Shown: one piece after another, positions 19,985 to 30,059 of the stretch | How positions within the stretch are numbered: the stretch's first letter is position 1 | Layout: every line of letters begins with the position of its first letter | NCBI GenBank assembly: GCA_964035755.1 | Contig: CAXIVR010000001.1 | Location: forward strand, 353,971,674 to 354,035,673 | Direction of reading: 5' to 3' | From: Teleogryllus oceanicus | Lineage: Eukaryota; Arthropoda; Insecta; Orthoptera; Gryllidae | DNA: 64,000 nucleotides | The notes under the pieces: generated by a model | Databases searched by the model: none | Told to the model about the DNA's origin: nothing | Seen by the model: the letters and a program-made list of their open reading frames with translations, nothing else | Position numbers and translations under genes: made by a program

Positions 19985-21490
19985 CACAATTTCGGATCAA
20001 CCACATAAAAATCTAATTAATCTGATGTTGACCTGTAGTGCTTGTGTTCTGTAAGTAGTGTTCATATGGTGTGGAGAAGCAAGCTTATTAGATTCCAGGA
20101 CCATCATGTTTGTAAGCGAGATGGACGCTGTGATGCATCTGACATAACAATGCATACTATTCTAATGGCAGGAGCTATGTAAAGGGAGATCCAGAAAATG
20201 TAGAATTCTTTCAAGAAGTATAATTAAAACTGTAAATAATTACAAAACTTATAAAGATTGATTGAATATTAATTAATTGTACTCTAAATTAACATAAGAT
20301 ACAAAATTGAGAATCAGCTGATTGCTAATAGTTGTCGCCATTAATTGACTAAATAGATGTCTTATGCAAGTTGAAAAACACCGTAGGTGTTACTAAATTG
20401 AAAATAAGTTTAACATGGTATGACTTGACACATATTAAAACATACACTAAGAAAATGGTACAAATAATGAAATTGACGTGGCACTATTGAGGTAAATCTG
20501 TGATACACATTAAACACAATTGCAGAGTAACTTGACATGTAGAATATACTGAAACAGAATGACAATAACCTGAGCCTGTTGGCCCCCTCCACGCGGCGGG
20601 AGACTGGCACGCGGATGGCAAGCATATAATGTTTGCCCCTGTCAAGATACTTCAGATAAGTGTTTTTGTTATTTGTTTTAGCGGGTATACATGATCGTTA
20701 ACAAGATTCTGATTATTTAAAAAAGTTTCATTAATGATTTATCTCGAAAACATTGGACGGTTTTTAATTTGTTTTGAAATTTTAGAAATTGTGAAAATTA
20801 AAATGAAATAACAATACATATTTATTAATATTTCTTTACATTCGTTGAAAAATGTAAGGATAAAACTGTTACTATTTTAACTGGAGGTGCTGGAACAGCA
20901 CATACTTTCTCGCTGCTTATTAATGGTTGTGTAATAATAGTATGCCGCACTTCAATTAAACAAAATATGGTTTATTATTAGTTATTTTATTTATTTGAGC
21001 ATTATGCGTTTTATTTATTGTATTTTCTTGTATTTTAGCTTCCATAAATCGAATTCATAAAAATGTTGTACATGTGTTGGTATTAGAGCGGATATAGAGT
21101 ATTCAAAAGGCCCGAGGGCATAAAGGATCATAAAGGCCTGCAAGGCTATTAACAATACCGTTACATCTTTTGTTTCCGGTTCGTAAAACCACAGCAATGA
21201 ACTAGTAAACCATTAAATTATTTTTCGCCGTGTCTCCAACATATTCTAAGTTCATTCTTAAATGTTTCATTTTCTGAAAAGAACGAGAATGAAAGCGAAG
21301 AGAACGAAAATATTTTCTAAAAAGAACGAATTAGGTGTTATTCCTTGTCTGAACATGTAAAGATAAATGCTCCATACGTTTTCACGCTTAAGAAACTTTC
21401 CCCAAATTCTCCTCACAGCGAAGAACAAACGTTTCGTTTCCATCTGTATTCAAAATTCAACACGCATGTGTTAGGGTAGGGATATCGAAA
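19985..21490. other. AT-rich DNA with no recognised gene
   Basis: No convincing frame or repeat unit seen. Part may be further decayed R2-like LINE upstream of the RT fragment, but no motif is readable. Confidence 0.4.
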
Positions 21491-21494
21491 TTAA

Positions 21495-22584
21495 CACGTT
21501 GACTGCCGCGTCAGTCGAATGTGACTGACACTAAAGCCATGTCAGACACATACGACTGACAGTCCTCAATTCGGTTTGCAGCCGTGTCAGGCACTGGAAA
21601 CTGACGTTAAATGCGATTTGACGTAGCAAAGAGGTAGGTTGGCCTCTTATGCATCTTTGGTAAATATGGCCTTGGCCGGTCTCGTACACAAGAAAAGATA
21701 ATCAACAAATTCAGAGATACTGTTTTTATTAAAAACATACAATACAGAAAATACATTTCCAATTTTTCTACTTTTATGGTGTTTTCCAAAGCATTTCAAA
21801 CACATGATTTTCGCAATCAGGGCAGTAGGTGCTCACTTGTTTCATTTTTTCCTCGCAATTGCTCTTCCTTCGGTTTCCTTCAAACGAGCATAGCACAATA
21901 TGCACGTTCGTCTCACTTTCTTATTGTTCTGATCCACGTGTGTTGTCAAGACATGCACATTATGACAAGGAGGCTTCTTGTGTTTTGGCACATCCTGAAA
22001 ATCGAGCAAGCGCTTTGTTATCTTTGCTATCTCTGAATCATGTTACTTTTGCTTTCCTTTTTGTGGCAGATATGTACAAGATAAGAGCATTTACTACAGA
22101 TATGCCGAGGATATATTCTGTTGCCAATTTTCTATACCATTTCACACCCTTTCTCAAACTTGTTGCATACGAGCCCAATTGATCAGATAAATCAATACCA
22201 GCTTTCCCTTTATTGTAAGCGAGAATAGCATGAGGTTTTGGTCTATTCTTTCTAGATCTCTTACCTGTCGATGGTTGAGAAGGATCTGTCATTGTTGGTG
22301 CATGCTTTGTTGTCAGTAGCCTCACATCACGGGTGTCTCTCCATTTTAGCACAAGAATGCCATTTTTATCTTCCTTAGATATAACGTTTCCCTTATCTAA
22401 TTTTGAGAGCATTACATTCTTTGGAAAGTTCTTATTTGGTCGAACTATACGAACAACATTAGTATTTTGTTGGAGAAACGACAGAGCCAACTCATAGCTT
22501 GTATAAAAATTGTCTACATACAATGTGCGCCCTTGATTTAGACGTTCATGTGATAATTCCTAACAAACTTTTAGCAAGTCCCAC
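21495..22584 (-). mobile_element. piggyBac-type transposon, 3' part
   Basis: The left end is TTAA (21,491-21,494) followed by CACGTTGACTGCCGCGTCAG and a GTCAGTCGAATGTGACTGAC inner palindrome, as in many arthropod piggyBac termini with the obligatory TTAA target. The minus-strand transposase occupies 22,580-21,775. The element stops at 22,584, where a Transib element begins. The other end and the N-terminal half were not found to the right. Confidence 0.8.
21775..22580 (-). pseudogene. piggyBac transposase, C-terminal half
   Basis: DDE transposase that cuts and pastes at TTAA. The main frame (22,523-22,038) has YVDNFYTSYELA near the start (the D is one of the catalytic Asp positions), LVLKWRDTRDVRLLTTKH near residue 55, AILAYNKGKAGIDLSDQ near residue 100 (with the third catalytic Asp region) and KWYRKLATEYILG near 130. 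In a different frame, 22,000-21,790 gives the C-terminal Cys-rich zinc domain (RRTCILCYARL, then STYCPDC). At least one stop (in the segment before YVDN) and two frameshifts are present. The N-terminal half is missing upstream of the Transib insertion. Confidence 0.85.
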
Positions 22585-22855
22585 CGTCGCACAGTGGTCT
22601 ATTTTCATTATTTAGGGGGACATTCCTCTTTTTGAACTGAAATCAACTGTATAATAGTTTTTTGTTAATTTTATATCATTTTGAAATCTTTATCACTCTT
22701 AACTGCTGTTCTATAATATGCAAAAGATATTCGAATCGTTTTTCTGCGTATTATTGCGTGCAGACAAGGATATACATATATTCTATAATTAATTGTAAGG
22801 AGTACAACCTGTATTTTACAAAAGAAAATAAATGATAAATACATACCCAAACAAT

Positions 22856-24030
22856 TTATATATCAAAATCACTGCCTGAAGAATCTTCCAAGTCTTCTTC
22901 ATTCTGGCTTTGGAATGAATCATCTGAATGCTGGTGAACTCGTGACAATTCTGGTGAATGTGTAGGGATTTTTAAGAGATTGATGACTTGCTGTGGCAAT
23001 TGATTTATTTTTCTTTTAGCTAAATTTCTGATGCTAGATATCACTGGATCAGAAGATATCAAGAAAGCACGGAGAAGGTCTTCGATGTTTCGTTGCCTGT
23101 TAATTTTGCGAGTATTGTGCTCGCGAAAGTAGCTACATTCTTTATGTCTTGCTTCTAATGTTTCCTCGCTTAATTGTCCTATAGGAAGCAAAAGTGTGTC
23201 CATAACGTCAACACCGTGAATTAGAATTTTGTGGACACTCGCTGGCATTTTGAACCACCCATACTGTTCCACAAATAGTTCTGCTGTTTCGTGAGCATAC
23301 TTTCTAAATTCTTCACTATTCAACTCATAACCGCAGGAAATGGCTAGTAAAATCACTGAAATTCGTAATATTAATATTTAGTTAATCCCAGTGATTTCTG
23401 CTGCTTTTTTTGGATCCTTGAAAAATCTTCTTGCTGTATTTCCATCATTCGTAAGCGCCGTACCCTGCTTGACAACATCCACAAGTAGTCCAGTTTCTTG
23501 TCGAAATTTTGAGATAACTTTAGCTTTTGTTCTTCAAATGCAGCTTTGTTTTCGCGCCCTCGAACTTGCCAAGTTTTAAAACTTAATCTGTATGATATGT
23601 GTAAAATACATTAGAATTACATGCCATTTTACATGCACGCATTCAAAGAATCGAATGTGTGCATGTAAAATGGACAATCCATATAAAAATGTGCTTGTGT
23701 GCACGGTCTTCGCACAACAGCATGTTGTTCATCCCATTTGGCCTCGCACTGCAAATATAGCAACTCTGGGTTGATGGATTTCCTGCCAGGGCATTAGCTA
23801 TTTTTCTATCCAACATGGTCTTCAATAATTTGTGATGCATATCCATTTCTTTTCCATTGGTTGTAATACTTGTTGGCTGTAATGCTAATACTTGATTTTC
23901 AATGTATTCACTCTCCTGAGTAATGACATCATGGGTTTCTTTAATAAACTGACATTTAATTGGCATGCAGAATCGTGTAGATGAAGAACGTGGATTCAGC
24001 CAAATGATTTTTTCGAAATTTTCGGTTTCT
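22856..24030 (-). pseudogene. Transib (RAG1-related) transposase, C-terminal part
   Basis: Motifs in order on the minus strand: WLNPRSSSTRFCMPI and FIKETHDVI; DRKIANALAG followed by CYICSA (zinc-binding CxxC); LLVDVVKQGTALTNDGNTARRFF; VILLAISCGYEL; WFKMPASVHKILIHG; and LPIGQLSEETLEARHKECSYF with NTRKINRQRN and LLRAFLISSDPVISS. This is the catalytic and C-terminal region of Transib transposases; the SEE-type motif corresponds to the region of the last catalytic Glu in RAG1 (inference). The frame is broken at about 23,640-23,700 and a stop lies near 23,375. Residues before WLNPRSS are missing. The tail is acidic (EEDLEDSSGSDFDI). Confidence 0.8.
23628..23674. repeat. Perfect-stem palindrome inside Transib
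   Basis: CATTTTACATGCACGCATTC is followed after 8 bases by GAATGTGTGCATGTAAAATG, giving a stem of about 20 bp with one mismatch. It sits at the frame break in the transposase and is probably a small insertion or an inverted duplication that disrupted the gene. Confidence 0.8.
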
Positions 24031-24059
24031 GCTGTCATTTTTAAGGGAACAATTGACGT

Positions 24060-24200
24060 TAACAACACTACGCCCTGATGAAGGTCGCAGAATGGCGACC
24101 GAAACGTCGGCACCTGCGGCCTGGACACGGCGTCTCCCGGATAGCCAAGTAAGTTCCAATTCCGGCCGCGGAAGCCTACGCTCTCACCTGATAGCACTAG
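24060..24200 (+). repeat. Dispersed 'CCTGATGAAGG...CGAAACGTCGG' block
   Basis: Contains GCCCTGATGAAGGTCGCAG, then GGCGACCGAAACGTCGGCAC, then a GC-rich stretch ending CCGGCCGCGGAAGCC. A hairpin can form between GGTCGC and GCGACC. Blocks of this type are seen in many arthropod genomes as short dispersed repeats (recollection, not checked). Related motifs occur at 25,396-25,430 and 47,255-47,290. Confidence 0.5.
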
Positions 24201-24984
24201 TTGTAACGTCGAGATCACATTTTTTGTAGCGCTTGCAGCGCCACGAGATAAACTCCGCCATCCTGGAAAAGAAAGTTACCTGTAGAAAAGTTGCGCAATG
24301 TCTTGTGAAAAGGGTTTTTGGACGTCTGAAGACGAATAATGCGAACAAGATTTCAATAATATTGGAGCGTGATAAAAACAAAAAATCTGTTTTAACGGCC
24401 GTGGAATATACTATTTGACCTGTCAAAAATGCAATTATTTTGCGCCTTTAAATCTCGAAAAATTCTCCATCTGAAAATAAAAAATCCAGCTCCCAATAAA
24501 AGTATGTAATGTATACGTTGATTATAAGAAATGCTAACAAAATGAAAAAAAATAAAGGTCATGACGATTTGATTGCAATTTTGACACATCGCACGTAATA
24601 GGCTACTTTACAAGTAAAGTTAATTATAGTTTTCGTTAATTTTCGATTTATTTTGTAAGCATTTTATATAATTAGCCAATGCAAAATTGAATTTTGTTAT
24701 TGATAACTTTTTTTTATAAATAGAAGTAATATTTTTGGATTTTTAACGGCGCAAAGGTAAGCGTACTTTGTAAGAGGCCGAGCGCGGCATGGCCGTTAAA
24801 TGTTTAAAGAAAAAATATTTTATTTCGTCTTTTGTGTAAAGTTTAATTTCATAATTGAAAAATAATTCAATCGGCTCGTTTTCGTAAATGTCGAAAGCTG
24901 AATAACGCCCCTTGTGAGTGGCGCTCATGGCACGTTCCATGTCTGCAATACCTTAGATACGCCTCTGCTAACAATTTATGCCGG

Positions 24985-25312
24985 CGGCGCTAGCCGAATT
25001 CGTTTACTACGCTCCGTGAAGTCACGAAGGTTAAGCGAATTCGAGACTCGCGAGTTCCTGGTTGGGTGACCGGCCAGGAACCCCGGAATATAACGGCGTC
25101 GAGCCCCTGACCGAAGGGATAAAAGGCACTGACTGACTGCGACGTGACGAGACTCGACAAATACAGTACAGTAATTACTCAATAGCAGTAATAACAGTAA
25201 TGATAGTAATTACTTTGTAACGGAGGATTACTCCAACAAAAGCGCTCGACGCCCAACAAGGGTTAAGAAACGTGTTGCGTCAACAACGATGCAACAAATT
25301 AAAAAAAAAGAT
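24985..25312 (+). mobile_element. 5S rRNA-derived SINE
   Basis: The head (about 24,985-25,105) carries the two most conserved 5S rRNA control elements in the right order and spacing: an A-box region GTTAAGCGAATTCGA near 25,032 and a C-box region CCTGGTTGGGTGACCGGCCAGGAA near 25,058. A body follows that is shared with 47,057-47,205, and the end is an A-rich tail (CAACAAATTAAAAAAAAAGA). It would be transcribed by RNA polymerase III through TFIIIA-type promoter elements. The 5S 5' third is diverged, so it is not a functional rRNA gene. Confidence 0.75.
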
Positions 25313-25412
25313 TTACCATTGTAAAATTCACGACCGTTAATAAGTTGTGGGATATGGATCACGTGATCGGTCAATTAATGGAACACATTAGTTTTCCAAC
25401 GTTTCGGAATAT

Positions 25413-25606
25413 GTAATTCCTTCATCAGGGCTTACTAATAAACAAACTGGTCAAACTTCAGGGTCACGGCCCGTGAAGTTTTTCGGGCCGTGGCCCTGAT
25501 CGGACTTGTGCTTTAGCAACTCTATATTGGAGTTGGTCTGTAGGCGAACATGAAGTTTGACCAGTTTGTGTATTAGTAAGCCCTGAAAGGAATTACTATT
25601 TAAATT
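25413..25606. repeat. Nested inverted repeat (foldback)
   Basis: Outer arms of about 45 bp (TAATTCCTTCATCAGGGCTT... at 25,413 and its complement ending near 25,606, including AAACTGGTCAAACTTCA on both arms) enclose a second hairpin, GGTCACGGCCCG...CGGGCCGTGGCC, at 25,462-25,496. Just before it lies CCAACGTTTCGGAATATG, so it resembles the CGAAACGT/CTGATGAAGG class of blocks. No coding potential. Confidence 0.8.
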
Positions 25607-25649
25607 GGAAAAATTTTTAATTCCCCATCCCACAATTATGATTTACTTT

Positions 25650-26925
25650 AGTAACGCATTCTTTTAATGGACAAAAGCACATAATTTCTCAACCTTAACG
25701 GAGCATATTATTTGGGACTGTGTTTCATTATCAGCATAAAACATATCGAGGGGTTTCTAATTAACACTGTCCACTCTGTATTAAATTTTAGGAGCGATGT
25801 CATCAGTTCATCTGAAACATTGAAAAAGAGAGATGAATTAAACTTAGCACATACCTCCAGACTAGCAGTTATTTCTTTTCAAGTTTTTTTTATCTCTGTT
25901 CTTTTCTTGTCATCTGGACTTTCATGAACCGGAGTTTCAGGTCTTGATAAATAGGTTTCACAGCCCGTTACTTTAGGACTGTGCAACGTTATGACAATCT
26001 ATTAACACAGTGCCCCAACTTCCAGTGAATTTTTGGGCCTGGCCAGCGCCGTCTGGAAAAACCAGTGATCTCAACTATATGTACTGTGACCCAACATATC
26101 CCACCCTCCTGTTTCTTTACGCACCGGACGAGTCATACAGCCGGAGGCACACAATTTTCTGTAAAATTTAAAGGGAAAGGGAATCTTTTATAAGGGAAAA
26201 AAACTTGCTATAGACATGGAGTTTATAATCGGTATGATACCTTTTAATGTTACAATATGCTTATTACTAAACAAAAAATACAATAACAATTAAGAAACCC
26301 TTCACAAAAAATACTAACATTGAATGCTGATCAGAACAGAATCATTCATACTAACCAATTCCACTAGGAATTATTTTTATAATTAACCACTTATGAATTC
26401 TCCCGTACTCTGATTTGTGATTCTAACGTCATTCTTTATGTCAGTAATTACCTTACGTACCCCTGACATATGTCGGCATGCTAAAATTATTACGTCTCGT
26501 ATGATACCTTCCTCGATTCATTTGTTTGCAACACATCGTTGGTAATAGTGATCACTTACTCAGTTTAATCCAAACAATAATATATTACACAACAACATAA
26601 TTCGCGAATGTTGGTTAAGTGGGCACCTGATTTTAAGAAAAAAATTCTTTACTCAGTATTCAGATTGGCTTAATATGATATTGCCTATTCTTCTTGGAAT
26701 CTATCATCATCCCCAATGTTGTTATTGTGGTGCTAACCCCCCGGGTCAGATTATTAACCAGGATATTTTTGGTTAACATGGGTCTACGGGTTCGTTTTTT
26801 TTTGGGGGGGGATCCCCCACACACACTTATATTAGTTAATCAAATCTGTCGCATGAAAGGCTGCCCGGCAGTTCGCTTTATAGTGAACAATGACAACGGC
26901 CATGAATTATTTGCTTGATTTATCA
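25650..26925. other. AT-rich DNA with no recognised gene
   Basis: No protein motif, RNA gene or repeat array seen. Short G-runs (26,807-26,813) and stop-dense frames only. Confidence 0.4.
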
Positions 26926-26934
26926 CGTTTATTG

Positions 26935-27195
26935 CCCTCACGGTTAGCTTATTGGGCTCAAAGTGTGCTTGCTTTCCATGACGCGACCCCCGGTTCGATT
27001 CTCGGTCGGGCAAGATTATAGTGTCCGTTTTCCTTGCAATGTCCCAGTCTATGTTGGCGTGTGACGATGATAAAACGCACTTCTCAGGTTGAGAGGACCA
27101 GAACACAGCGTAGGGTTGCCACACGTAGTTTCCCGTAGCCCATGGCCGCTGGCAGGCATCAGGCTTCGGCAGAGGCCATTGCACCAACATCCATA
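26935..27195 (+). mobile_element. tRNA-derived SINE
   Basis: The head has an A-box-like TTAGCTTATTGG near 26,945 and a B box GGTTCGATTCT near 26,993, in a tRNA-like arrangement. It is followed by a body of about 190 bp ('agtgtccgttttccttgcaa', 'ctcaggttgagaggacc', 'tagcccatggccgctggc', 'ggcagaggccattgcacc'). The spacing between the boxes is close to that of a tRNA gene. No other copy of this body was noticed in the window. Confidence 0.7.
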
Positions 27196-27605
27196 CATCA
27201 CTTTTATCACGTACGCATTTGCAATGATTACTAGATTTCGACAGGATGGTTATAGGTTGTAATTAAAACAGATAACTTGGTAGATAAATAGGTCAGTTTA
27301 CTACTCTAAGAGAAATTTTGTTACAAATTGCCAAAATTCGCATAGCGCATGACTCTATTACAACTCTTACTACATCACACATTACACGAGGTTTTTGCGT
27401 CTTGGTTTTTGCATGAAACGTCAAGTAAATGCCCTTGTTTTAACATACCATTTGCCTTAACACCCAGGCACCGTGGCCTTTCGCCCGCATCGCAATGCGT
27501 GGGCCCGTGCGCTGGGCTTCGCCTGCTCGCCGCGTCACATCTCATTCATTCCACAACGACGACATGCTTCCGTTCACAACCGCTGGATGCTGGAAAGTGC
27601 AGAAG

Positions 27606-28641
27606 TTCATGAGCAGATACAGTCAGTCCTGGAGGGATGTAAATATAGCACACAGTGAGTGTGAGGGATGGGAGGTGCACCTGCACACACACTGCTTGAA
27701 AGTCAGTCTGAACAGGCACCTCCTACACACTTCCGTCACACCCTGGCTCTTAAAAAAAGGCGATGAAATATTCCTCATTCTACATGCATCTTACACAGCT
27801 TAAGTGTTGGGTGAGTGGTCACTTTCAACTGGAGGCCGGCTTCCGAACGTGCTTCAAAGAGAATGGTACCATTCCTTTGTCGCACCACGGCTTGTAGCTT
27901 TCCATACGTTTCCTCAATTATGCGCGCTAAATGGACAGCACTTACCATTTTAAAAGATGTTCCTTCCTCAGCACAAAGAAACTACTCAGATCAATAGTTC
28001 GTTCCGGACATCTCCTCTTCCTTGTGGAAGAGGGCGGGGGAGAAGGTTTAGTATCCATGAGATGGATATCAGATTCATCCCCGTGGTCCCCACCCACCAC
28101 GGAGCCCAACAAAGGACAGTCCATCGGAGTTTTAGGGTTGCCACGGGGATATAGTGGGGGAATAGCACAGCGCTGCACCACCGTGAATCCCTCCGCTCAC
28201 CCTGGAGTTCAATAGAAGACCTCGTCCAAGCCGATTGATCGGGAGTGGGTTATCTCCCGACCGCCCGTCTAGAAGAGTCCGAGGCCAAAGCAAGCGTATT
28301 GAAGCCTACAAGGAATGTTCCCCAAAATACGCAACAACGCATCCCTAAGTGCAAGCAGAACGTAGCACAAGGTCAGTACTGGGGAAACAAACAGACCCCT
28401 CAACCGCCAGGACACACATTCCCTTCGACACGGGTCGCCATGCACGGCAAACACATGGGTGGGCGTTCAGCATACAGAGAGAGCCAGTGAAATAGAAGAG
28501 GGAGAAGAAAGGAAACAGGATGTTATAAAAGAATGAGAATGAACAATGGGGAGAAGAAAAATGACTTGTGAAAGAAAGGAATACTTGAGAGCCCTCCCTG
28601 CATCCCCCCGTCAGGACGTGGATCGACCCACCTCGACGGGA
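27606..28641 (-). mobile_element. I-like LINE copy D, rearranged 5' end
   Basis: On the minus strand the 5' terminus (28,641; GACGTGGATCGACCC region) leads into the 5' UTR, the gag start MDTKPSPPP near 28,060, and gag N-terminal sequence to about 27,722. It then jumps directly into a piece of endonuclease (27,720-27,606, matching 53,690-53,810). About 1.1 kb covering most of gag and the ORF2 start is therefore deleted, and everything after the endonuclease piece is missing. Frames are broken. Confidence 0.75.
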
Positions 28642-28659
28642 ACTACTACAATAAATCTT

Positions 28660-29040
28660 TCGCAATTACTGTAGCTTGAGTGAAATAAATTGCCTTCCAA
28701 CATTAAAAACTGCTCTTCATTAACTTCTTTTAAGAAACACGTGAATGGTTTTCTTACAAAGCAGAATACAGCATTGCACAATTTACAGCAGATTACCAGT
28801 TCTTAAATCAAACATATTTGTCAGTTTTACCTCTTCCTTAGGAGTGTTAAAAAGTGATTAATGTGTTTTAGAAATAACTCTAATGTACTTTTGTTGAATA
28901 TTTACTTTCTTGCGACTTGTTTGATACTGCCGGAACTGTATTTCTTCCGTAGGAGCAGAGGCAGATTTACGTAAGACGTTCCCGTGCAGTATGGTCAGCA
29001 GCTGAGAAATCCAAAGACCCATTACTTAATTTTAGCTTAG
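28660..29040. other. AT-rich flank, nothing recognised
   Basis: Between I-like copy D and the LTR-like segment I see no gene or repeat that I can name. Confidence 0.4.
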
Positions 29041-29042
29041 TT

Positions 29043-29650
29043 TACTATTGTATTAGGACGCGGCCTGCCCACCTAGCGAATTTTCCTCTAGAATTGAGCG
29101 GCGGGTGAAGTGATGTTTCTGTATTAATATATTACAATCGCTCCGGGTGAATGCCAGGCCGCCGCGTAGCGCGCAGACATTTGAAGCGAATTGTAACGAA
29201 TAGTGTCGTCGGGCAGCACCACCACAAACTACCTGTATGCGCGGATTGCGTCATCTGCCGGCGGCCCTCGAACTAGCTAGTCCCAGAGTGTTCTTGGCGT
29301 TAATCGCAAAATTGTAGACGGCGCCGCCGAGTATAAATACGCGGCGGCCGGCGACCGCGGGTCAGTCTAAATTCGGAAGTGGAAGCTGAGCTGTGAAGTG
29401 TGTGCATCGCGGTGAATAGCAGGGCAGTGATTGTGCTCAGCGACGTGAACCGTGGTCAGTGCATCGAACTGTGGTCAGTGCTTAGGACTGTGCGACAGTG
29501 TAAGAAAAGGGAACAGTGTAAATAAATAATCAAAAGAAGTGTGACGTATAAACAATAATCAAGTGTTTTAAGAGATTGTGTTAAAAAACAAAATAAACGT
29601 TTTTGTAAAAATAATACCAGTGTTTTAATTCACCACCTTGAATCGTAACA
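29043..29650 (+). mobile_element. Possible solo LTR with core promoter
   Basis: A GC-rich segment of about 600 bp begins TGTATTAGGACGCGG and ends GAATCGTAACA. It has a TATA box TATAAATA at about 29,331 and an arthropod-type initiator TCAGTCT about 31 bp downstream. AATAAA lies near 29,591, followed by a T-rich stretch. The TG...CA borders, promoter and poly(A) signal are what a Gypsy- or BEL-type LTR would show. No internal gene or second LTR is present, and I do not see matching target-site duplications, so a host promoter plus 5' UTR is the main alternative. Confidence 0.45.
29331..29368 (+). promoter_or_regulatory. TATA box and initiator pair
   Basis: TATAAATA (29,331-29,338) lies in a GC-rich setting, with TCAGTCT about 31 bp downstream. 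This spacing matches RNA polymerase II core promoters of arthropods. It would drive transcription to the right through the LTR-like segment. Confidence 0.5.
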
Positions 29651-29929
29651 TGTGTTATTCAATTCAAATTTTTTTAATTTCCGTCTTTGAATTTATAATT
29701 CTTTTAAACAAAATTTGTAACATTTTTGTGTCTGTTTAACCTCTTACACTATCTTTTTATAAGTTGCTTTTAAATTACACTTGTTTTTCCACTAACTCCT
29801 TACAACTTGACTATACTACATTTACATTTATACATTATAGTTTTTGTAGAGCGCACTAGTTGTCTATTTTTGCATGTGTTTAATACAAACAAATATATTG
29901 AAGCGATAGTTTTGTATCAAACATTTGTA

Positions 29930-30004
29930 GATGTGTATATATCTGATAAGTGATTTAGCGGATGAGCGGGCTTGGTTGCCCGAGCCTCGACATATCAATA
30001 AAGG

Positions 30005-30051
<47 letters not shown>
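29930..30051 (+). repeat. Retroposon 3' end with (ATT)n tail
   Basis: CGGGCTTGGTTGCCCGAGCC forms a short hairpin, and the segment ends 'catatcaataaaggcatt' directly followed by about 45 bp of ATT repeats (30,006-30,051). This looks like the 3' terminus of a short retroposon with a simple-sequence tail. No coding part is seen upstream. Confidence 0.5.
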
Positions 30052-30052
<1 letters not shown>

Positions 30053-30059
30053 GGTTAAG

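Larger units (their letters stand above)
22585..24060 (-). mobile_element. Transib-type transposon inserted in piggyBac
   Basis: The end at 22,590 reads CACAGTGG, the Transib terminal sequence whose first seven bases equal the V(D)J signal heptamer. It is preceded by CGTCG (22,585-22,589), a classic Transib target-site duplication. The minus-strand transposase fills 24,030-22,856. The opposite end (near 24,060) runs into an unrelated repeat block, so the element is 5'-truncated or rearranged there and the second CGTCG was not found. Confidence 0.8.

Noticed and set aside
24985..25110. Functional 5S rRNA gene
   Set aside because: Only the promoter-region boxes are kept; the 5' third is diverged, and the segment is fused to a SINE body with an A-rich tail.
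27349..27612. Plus-strand frames ending in I-like copy D
   Set aside because: Frames run from unrelated sequence into antisense LINE sequence and contain no known domain.
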